This document shows, piece after piece, positions 56,534 through 64,000 of a stretch of DNA of 64,000 bases; the stretch's first letter is position 1; each line of letters opens with the position of its first letter. This DNA is from Chrysopilus asiliformis (lineage: Eukaryota > Arthropoda > Insecta > Diptera > Rhagionidae). The notes under the pieces were generated by a model, which saw only the letters and a list, made by a program, of their open reading frames with translations, searched no databases and had not been told where the DNA came from. The stretch is from positions 41,005,090 through 41,069,089 of the forward strand of contig OZ035963.1 of assembly GCA_964034945.1 (NCBI GenBank), written 5' to 3'. The translations under genes were made by a program, and so were the position numbers.

Positions 56534-56773
56534 TTAAAAAAGATTTTAATATACGATAACACACAATAAAACAAATTTGGTTCTGTTCTGACACGATATG
56601 ACTGACGTGACTGACAGCAATACGTTTACACCAATCAGTTGGCCATAAGTTTTTAAAAAACTGATTTGCCCACGAATTTGTTCGTGGTTGCCTATCAGTC
56701 GTCTGATTTTACGTTCACACCAATCAGTTTCCCAAAAAACTGATGGAAAACTGATAGATGTGTAGCCTACTTT

Positions 56774-57191
56774 AAGCACATTTTATTAATTTTACTTGTA
56801 CGTCGAACTCAACTGTAGCGGTTTCGCTTAGAGTAGCGAGGGCACAGGAAAGTTAAATTGCCGTGTTCGCAAATATTTTGTAAAGGGAATCCTCATTACT
56901 AATATATCCAATTTATAAGAAATTTTAGCGACGCAAAAAGAAAAAGGCTTTTCATCATTCCCTGCGGGTGTACACATTGGCGGTGGACTTCAAGAAGAAA
57001 TGGAAAGATCTACATATCAAAGGTTTTTTTTTTAATATCAAAATGAGGATTTTCTAAGGTATGTTAAATTAAATTTTTACGTAGCCTCGTATGGTATAAA
57101 ATTCTAGTTGCCCGAGAGCTAATAATATTCATAGTGAACAAAGGTCGATTTAAAAAAAAGGAGAAAAACAAAAAAAAACTTCTTCGAGTTA
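56774..57191. other. unannotated spacer
   Basis: No gene can be supported. A short frame at about 56930-57020 (RRKKKKAFHHSLRVYTLAVDFKKKWKDL) is basic but not recognisable. Confidence 0.35.
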
Positions 57192-57202
57192 TCATACTAA
57201 TA

Positions 57203-58082
57203 AAGGGTGTTTTTTAGACGTGTGGTTTTCAAGAAGAAATAAAACGCATATAATTTAATGTTACGGCCAAGAGTTTAGCTTTATTATTTCCGGCAAGTGG
57301 CCGCCGCTGCTGGCTCGAATAAATTCCAGCCGAGAGGCCCAATTTTCGACCACTTTTTGCAGCAATTGGGGCCGTATGTCAGCAATAACGCGCCGAATAT
57401 TCTCTTCCAAGGCGTCAATCGTCTCGGGCTTATTTGCGTAGACAAGCGACTTCACATAACCCCACAAAAAATAGTCCAGCGGTGTTAAATCGCACGATAT
57501 TGGAGGCCACGCCACAGGCCCACGACGCGAGATAATGCGCTCACCAAAAGTTTCCTTCAATAAATTGATTGTTTCGTTGGCTATATGGCATGTAGCGCCG
57601 TCTTGTTGGAACCAAAGGTCGTCCACATCAACATCCTCCAATTCAGGCACGAAAAAGTCATTAATCATGGCTCTATAGCGTTCCCCATTGACTGTAACAT
57701 TATGGCCGGCTTCATTTTTGAAGAAATATGGACCAATGATTCCCTCTGCCCATAGAGCACACCAAACAGTGACTTTTTGAGGATGTAACGGCGTCTGAAG
57801 AATGGCTTGTGGATTACCATCCCTCCAAATGCGACAATTTTGCTTATTGACGTACCCATTCAACCAAAAGTGAGCTTCATCGCTGAACAAAATTTTCTTG
57901 TGAAAATCGGGATCGGTGGCCATCTCGTTTTGGGCCCATTCACCGAACGTGCGACGCGCTTGATGGTCGTTTGACGAAATGGCAAACCAAACTGAGCATA
58001 AATCAAGTGACAACTGTCAAAAAGACCAACTCCGAAAAAAGTAGTGCCAGATTGAAAACCACACGTCTAAAAAAACACCCTT
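57203..58082 (-). mobile_element. mariner-type element, internally deleted
   Basis: 880 bp; AAGGGTGTTTTTTAGACGTG at 57203 is mirrored by CACGTCTAAAAAAACACCCTT ending 58082 (one extra A), with TA at 57201-57202 and 58083-58084. Full-length relatives are about 1.3 kb, so roughly 400 bp including the transposase N-terminus are missing. Confidence 0.92.
57261..58013 (-). pseudogene. mariner transposase lacking its N-terminus, 250 codons
   Basis: The open frame covers the catalytic half: FSDEAHFWLNGYVNKQN (first D), WFQQDGATCHIA (second D) and SCDLTPLDYFLWGYVKSLVY (third D, 36 residues after the second by my count), then the conserved C-terminus to the stop. The paired helix-turn-helix domain that should precede TFGEWAQNE is deleted; only about 17 unrelated residues and 40 bp separate the frame from the right TIR. 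It has no internal stop, so it is young, but it cannot bind its ends. Confidence 0.85.
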
Positions 58083-58594
58083 TATATAAAAATGAGTTGG
58101 TGTCTGTCTGTCTGTTCCTCTTTCACGCAAAAACGGCTGAACCGATTGACTTGAAATTTGGCATGAGTGTCTGTGGTAGTTCTGGTTCCAACATAGGCAT
58201 ACAAAAAGTAGTGCCAGGGGTGGGGGGAGTAAGGGAAGGGGGTAAAGTGATTTCGAAACTTAGTTCTTGCGCTATGTTACTCTTTCGCGGGGAAACTACT
58301 GAACCGATTGGCCTGAAATTTGGCATAGATGTTCGTCGGCGATCCAGCTCCAACATAGACCTATTAAAGGTGGGGGAGTTAGGGGGGGTGTAAAGTGATC
58401 TCGAAACTTAGCTCTTCCTCTATGTTACCCTTTCGCGGGAAAACTACCGACCCGATTAACCTGAAGTTTACCTCCAACATAGACCATCAAAAAAAAAATG
58501 AAAAAACTTAACCCGGCAACGACGGGTATGCAAGCTAGTATAAATATAACAACCGACTGTAAAAACGGTTAATAACTTCAGTTATCGCTGTTCG

Positions 58595-61370
58595 GTGACT
58601 CGAGTTACCGATATAAAGAAAGTTAGTCAGTTTTTATTTTCTTTTGTCACCGTACCGAAAGAATATGCTCAAGCTCGCGAGAAAATCTTTGGAGTATCAA
58701 AACTACCTATTTCAAAACGGAAAATCCGCTCTACCACACGAATTCGACAACATTACCAAGATATGAAAACCAAACGTGACGCAATTATATCCTCGATCAT
58801 TTCCATAGATGGAGACATAAGGCCATACGCCGAAATAACCATAAATCACCTCAAATTGGTGGGTCTTTTAGATTCCGGTGCAACAGTGAGTTGCTTGGGA
58901 AAAGAATGCTTAGATTTGGTGGACAAACTAAACCTAAAATACCATCGCATAAAATCATCCATAAAAACGGCCGATGGAAATTCGCAACCTGTCGTAGGAT
59001 ATATGAAAACCCCAGTCACTTTTAAGGGCGAAGCCAAGGAGCTCACCTTGTATCTTGTTCCAGGACTTTCGCAGGATCTGTACTTAGGTATAGATTTCTG
59101 GCATTCATTTCACTTATTGCCTAATCAAATTTCTGAACTCGATGTTGAGCTGAAAAAGGAAAACCCACACATGCACGATTTGACGCTTCTACAGTCGAGG
59201 CAGCTTCACGATGCGATTGCTTGTTTCTCCTCTTGTGACACCCTCGGCTTGGGAAAAACCAACTTAGAGGAATATAAAATAGAACTCAAAGACGCGACAC
59301 CAATAAAACAGAGGTTTTACCCCGTATCTCCCGCCATACAGAAACTAATGTATGCAGAGTTAGATCGCATGTTGGCTTTGGACGTGATTGAAGAGAGCAC
59401 AAGCCCGTGGAATTCGCCGGTTGTCCTCGTGAGAAAGCCAGGTAAAGTTAGACTTTGCCTGGACTCTCGCAAGGTCAACTCGGTTACAATTAAGGACGCA
59501 TATCCCCTTCCCCACGTTGACGGCCATCTCAGTCGTCTTGAGCAAACATGATTTATCTCCAGCATAGATTTAAAGGACGCCTTCTGGCAAGTTCCGCTTG
59601 AGCAGAAATCTCGTGAATATACAGCGTTTACAGTGCCAGGTAGGCCGCTGTATCAATTCAAGGTCATGGCTTTTGGCCTCTGCAACGCGTCGCAACGTAT
59701 GTGTTGGTTGACAAAGCGTTGAAACCCATGTTAGCCGAACTTCTACCTTACGTCTTTGTGTATTTGGATGACTTGTTGGTAATCGCCCAAAACTTTGAGC
59801 TTCATATTCGCGTTTTAACAGAAGTAGCCAGATCCCTTCGTTTGGCCAATTTGACTAACTATTAATGTCAATAAAAGCCATTTCTGCATGAAACAGATTA
59901 AATATCTGGGTTTTGTAGTGGGTGGCGAAGGACTTAAAACTGACCCATCAAAGGTCGCAGCAATTTCCTGCACCAAAGTCTCAGAAATAAGTTCGAAGAT
60001 TTCTAGGACTAACTGGGTGGTACAGACGTTTCGTCCCAAATTATGCTGACATTGCTGCTCCCATAACAGACCGTTTGAAAAAGACCGCAGGCAAATTTCA
60101 ATGGACCGATGAAGCCAACGACGCATTCGAAAGTTTAAAAAAATATTTGGTTTCCGCTCCAGTTTTAATAAATCCAGACTTTGAAAAACCAGCCTACGTT
60201 GGTTAATGAACGAAAAGGATCTTAACGGTCGTTTGGCTCGATGGGCTCTTAAATTGCAAGGGTTTGATTTTCAAATCGAGCACCGGAAAGGATCAGAAAA
60301 TCTAGTGCCAGATGCACTGTCCAGGGTTTACGCGGAAGAACTTTCTGGCTCTTTTGAATTCGAAATCGATTTAACATCGCCTGCATTCGCATCAGCAGAA
60401 TACACTAGCCTGATTGCAGATATTCAAAGGAACCAAGAAATCTTACCTGACGTATGCATTTCTGATGGCTTTGTCTACAAGTGTTTAGAACCCAGAACTG
60501 GTGAGCCGATCCAAGAGGACAACGCGTGGAAACTATGGGTGCCATCAAGTCTTACATCTGATCTTATATCAGCAGCACACGACCCTCCTTTATTCTCGCA
60601 CGGTGGAACCAGCAAAACGCTGTATCATTTAAGGAAGTGGTATTATTGGCCATCAATGGTGAAAGAGGTGAAAGCATATGTGAGTTCCTGTGAGGTGTGC
60701 AAAACAACAAAAGCACCTAATGTGACCCTTAGACCTCCGATGGGCGAATTAGTAGAATCTGTCCGACCATCTATTACAAAAATACGGCATCAAACATATC
60801 CGTACAGCTTCGCATTCACCACAGGTGAATGCTTCAGAAAGGATTAATCGCGTTATAGTTTCCGCAATTAGATCTTATGTAGCAAATAACCATCGTAAGT
60901 GGGACAAACATCTTGATGAAATTGCCTGTAGCCTTCGAACATGCGTACATAGTGCCACGAAACAAACGCCTTACTATCTATGCTTTGGACAGAATATGAT
61001 CACGCATGTCAAAGCGTATCCTTTACTTCGACGGTTAAATGCGTTATCTTCTGGCGACATGCAAATAGATTCAGTACCAGATAGTCTTAGAATTGCTAGG
61101 GACCAAGTCAGAGTAAATTTAAAGATCGCACACGAAAAATACGAGAAATATTACAATTTGAGGTCAAGAGTTAGAGTCCTAGAGCCTGGACAAATTGTTT
61201 ATTGCAGAAATTGCGCGCAAAGCGATGCATCCAAAGCTTTTAATGCCAAACTTGCGCCGAAGTTTTTGAAATGTAAAATCATTAGAACCATTGGAAATTC
61301 GTTGTACGAGATTGAAGACATGAACGGCAAGGTGTTAGGCAAATATCATGCCAAAGATTTGCGAGAATAA
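58595..61370 (+). pseudogene. pol: Ty3/gypsy pol remnant with internal deletions
   Basis: Protease with LLDSGATVSCLG (about 58865), a linker, RT start (KQRFYPVSP...SPWNSPVVLVRKPGKVRLCLDSRKVN), a frameshift at 59551, SIDLKDAFWQVPLEQKSREYTAFTVPG, and catalytic YLDDLLVIA (about 59760) in another frame. RNase H is mostly deleted: the text jumps at about 60204 to the connection ARWALKLQGFDFQIEHRKGSENLVPDALSR. The integrase HHCC finger is present (HDPPLFSHGG...CEVCKTTK, about 60580-60710), but the D,D part of the core is missing; the second piece (60825-61370) starts at the conserved E-R-INR helix and runs to a chromodomain-less end. It lacks gag, and no LTRs were found. It lies only 9 bp from the Helitron-like 3' end. 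Confidence 0.85.
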
Positions 61371-62529
61371 AACCAGGAAAATTCGGTATAAGAATTGTAA
61401 AGAATTAGCCCGGCTAGCAATTTTATCTCAGGGCGTGGTCGAGCCACACGTGAGTTCCCCAAAACATCCATGCGTCTTTTCAACACCTTTGATCACCTGT
61501 TAGGTGAACAAATGCGTTGATGGTGTAACGATCGATGTTTCGAGAATCTATAGCTAAAACACCGATAGAAATTCGATTCATTCCATGGCATTGTTTGGCG
61601 ATTTTTTCCAGTAACTTCTATTCAGTTGTTACTAAGTTTCAAAGATTTTTACTTCCCTATTCTAGATAAGATGAAAGTATTGTCCTTGAAATTTGAGGAA
61701 TAGCGCACGAACTCAACTAACCTAGAATTTCTTGCATAAATTACATATCGCGTACCGAAATTATGACCTTTTTGTATTAACCTAAATTTTCAAAATACAA
61801 ATTGAACGATTTTTCTTATAAAGCATAGCGATTCCATCAGTAAAAAAATCATTTGCCTTTCTTTTTTTGTGAATATCCTGCTCATAATTCTTGTATAAGG
61901 AAATCGCAAAATGACCATATTAAAATACCTAGCAACAGCAGGATGTTCAGCTTGACCATTTGTTTAAATTTGGCTTGTAATTTTCAGTTAAAACAATTGC
62001 CTTTAACTATTCACTGTTGAAAGAGCTAACGGAAATACAAAATTCAAATCTTTTTTTCCCTTTGATATTTTTTTCAGTTCTCTATAAAAATTATTTTTTC
62101 AGATATAATTTTTATATCAAATTTTAACGCGAGAAGTAATAGAAAAGGATATTTTTGTTGTGTAGACTATTTTGCTTATTATTAAATAACTTAAATCTAG
62201 TTTCACTAACCTAAAATAACGAATTATTGAAATAATAAAAACCCACGTTACAGAAGACTAAAAACGCGCGTCCCGGAAAATGATATAAAAATAAAATAAA
62301 AATAAAAAACTATGAAATAGTGATTAAAATAAATTAACATAAAAATAACTTGCAAATAAGACTGTGAACTAGTGTTAAAATAAATCAAAAGGTGTAAAAT
62401 ACAACAAAAAAGGATAAAACTACTTCAAACATCACTGCAGAACAACAAGACGCAAATCAAGCATACTTTACACAATCACCAATCATTCATAATCATCACA
62501 TTCTGTAAGTCATTCAATCATAATTTCAT
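61371..62529. other. gypsy 3' flank and AT-rich region
   Basis: GAGCCACACGTGAGTTCCCC just downstream of pol may belong to an untranslated or LTR region, but no second copy exists in the window to prove it. The remainder has no recognisable gene. Confidence 0.35.
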
Positions 62530-62950
62530 CTAAAAACACACACGCACACATACACACAACACATACATTCACACAACAACACACCTTGGGAGAGGACTCA
62601 TCACACAACAATTAAAATTTCATAAAATTTCGCATGCAAATCATTCACTGACGTCACTGGATCATGCAAAGCGAATTCCACGTCACAATCATATCATTGC
62701 ATGCACCTATTCATATCCAACGGAAGACATTCAAACACACTCATTCAAACACACACACGTTTAAACACACGTACACACATAAATCACGCATGCATTTCCT
62801 CGATCGATGCAGAAGATTCATGCAGGACGAAATCAATATCACCCATACAACACTGCAATCAACATCACACATACACTCACACAACATTGCATGCACAAAT
62901 TACATAAAAACAATCATATTCATTCAAACATTAAATTTATTAATATATAT
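62530..62950. repeat. CA/CAT-rich low-complexity tract
   Basis: Dense CACA, ACACACA and CATTCA words on the plus strand (for example ACACACACGCACACATACAC) without a fixed period. Open frames of up to 100 codons inside are by-products of the skewed composition. Confidence 0.7.
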
Positions 62951-64000
62951 AAATACACTTCACTAAATACTAACATGAAAATAGATTGCATAAGACATGT
63001 TATTTAAAATATTATTATAATCAAAATATTATCATATTTTCCATATTCTATAAATTAGGAGTGGCCACCTTTAAGTTTTGTCATATTTTTTTGAACTTAA
63101 TATTTAGATTTTTAGTTAAGTCAAAATTTCCTTTTCTTTTTTTTGTTTGCGCTCATTTTTTTTCTTATTAAAATTGGTAATTCTTGAAAAAAATTTGATT
63201 TCATTTTTATCAAATTTTTTTTTGATTTGGGACAGAGCTGGTTACCTCATTTGTTCTAGGTTCGTTGACCTTATCAACAGCGTAGTTTAAGCCATGGTTT
63301 CGGCAAATGTTTGATCGTTGCGTTAACGGTTAAAATGTATTGCTAAGGTAGTAGACGAGAGGAGAATGTCCTGAAGGAAGTCAGACGAAGGCTATCGCGA
63401 AGATTACGATGAGTAACAAATTTATTCGGTTGTGTTCCCCCTTCCCCTTTTCCCCTTCCTATATGATCCTGATTCTTGTTGATTTTTGTTGTGTCGTGGC
63501 TACCTAAACTGCTAGGGGTGCGAAAACCCTCATCTCAGGGCAGTTTGCCACTTTACCCTTTAAATGTGCATACCCCCTTTGTGTATTGGTGACAGGATGA
63601 GTAACCCCGACTCGCTGCTGAGCTAGCCCCCTTTTTGGGTATGCCCTCATCCACCGTTCACCATCCCACGCCTGTAAAATGACGATTGCTGAGGCAGCGG
63701 CAATCATAGGGTCATTTCGGGGTGTTGTCTTTACAAGTATTGGACTACAAGCTATTTTTTTTCTCACAAATTTAAAAAAAAAACACTTGTTATTGTAAGC
63801 TTGCCGAAATGTGTTGAGGAACAGAAAATAAAGACATGTCAAAATATTTTAAGAAATGAAAATGTATTTACAAGTCCTACAATTTGTGAAAAATAGCTAA
63901 AAAATACAAGTCTTGTACTTTTGTGGAATAGGCCCCTGGTGAAATTTTGATGTTTCACAATAAAAGGTGTAAAATATTTCGTTTTTTTTTCATTCGATCC
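62951..64000. other. window end, no recognisable gene
   Basis: The longest frame (63504-63842, minus, 112 codons) has no familiar domain. The GC-richer patch at 63490-63720 (GATGAGGGCATACCC-type text on the minus strand) looks like an untranslated end of a retroelement but I cannot assign it. Confidence 0.35.

Larger units (their letters stand above)
51230..56773. repeat. outermost inverted-end element of the nest
   Basis: AAAGTAGGGCACAGATCTAT at 51230 is mirrored by ATAGATGTGTAGCCTACTTT ending 56773, about 35 bp with four mismatches. Additional CAATCAGTTT / ACTGAT(A/G)G words cluster at both ends (51255-51310, 56185-56760). No target duplication was found. It contains the hAT element below. 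Confidence 0.6.
57192..58538 (+). mobile_element. Helitron-like element, copy B, split by mariner
   Basis: Begins TCATACTAATA (after A at 57191), is interrupted at TA by a mariner element, resumes TATAAAAATGAGTTGGTGTC at 58085, and ends with the ACCCG-GCAACGA-CGGGT hairpin (58511-58527), ATGCAAG and CTAG (58535-58538) followed by T. Without the insert it is about 465 bp. The inverted copy A at 34312-34666 gives the uninterrupted 5' end. Non-coding. Confidence 0.85.

Noticed and set aside
62664..62966. His/Thr-rich ORF of 100 codons
   Set aside because: It follows from CA/CAT-rich low-complexity DNA; overlapping frames on the same strand are equally open.

Overview
This is a eukaryotic window, almost certainly from an insect and most likely a dipteran. 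It is AT-rich, has spliceosomal introns, and is filled with arthropod-type transposable elements: Ty3/gypsy with an env gene, jockey-like and RNase H-bearing LINEs, Harbinger, Tc1/mariner, hAT, pogo, P-like and Helitron-like elements. The species call is an inference. I see no bacterial operon, CRISPR array, rRNA or tRNA. The only clear host coding sequence is one exon of a Ctr1-type copper transporter (30280-30518, minus strand).

Layout. 1-4459: short dispersed repeats, including a recurrent family (called R here) with CCCGTATGGTGA inverted ends, and a Helitron-like terminus. 4460-9620: two near-identical 2.6-kb tandem units; the second contains a complete 988-bp TIR transposon with a TAA target duplication. 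10338-11339: a 53-bp minisatellite leading into a gag-like ORF. 13796-14560: a decayed LINE fragment. 14946-22865: an errantivirus-like LTR element (gag, pol, env) with two cleanly bounded insertions. It lies between the inverted arms of an older repeat. 24862-27816: a decayed jockey-like LINE containing a perfect 34-bp hairpin. 30818-33737: a TIR element holding 176 perfect GGAAGA units, a foldback element and a pogo-like element. 34312-34666: a Helitron-like element. 36102-42807: an RNase H-bearing LINE whose endonuclease region is present three times in tandem. 42866-50694: a Harbinger MITE, a broken Tc1 element, a P-like element with a THAP start exon, a mariner remnant and a hAT element. 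51230-56773: a transposon nest at least five layers deep whose innermost member is an apparently intact two-gene Harbinger element. 57192-58538: a second Helitron-like copy split by a mariner deletion derivative. 58595-61370: a deleted gypsy pol remnant. 61371-64000: no recognisable gene.

Functionally the window is heterochromatin-like: nearly everything is mobile DNA, most of it broken. The Harbinger transposase and its divergent-domain partner (52475-55263) are the only mobile-element genes that look capable of working together. Many insertions can be resolved exactly because TIRs and target-site duplications survive, so the relative order of insertion can be read from the sequence. Several perfect tandem duplications (2.6 kb, 3 x 783 bp, 176 x 6 bp) may be genuine recent events or assembly artefacts.
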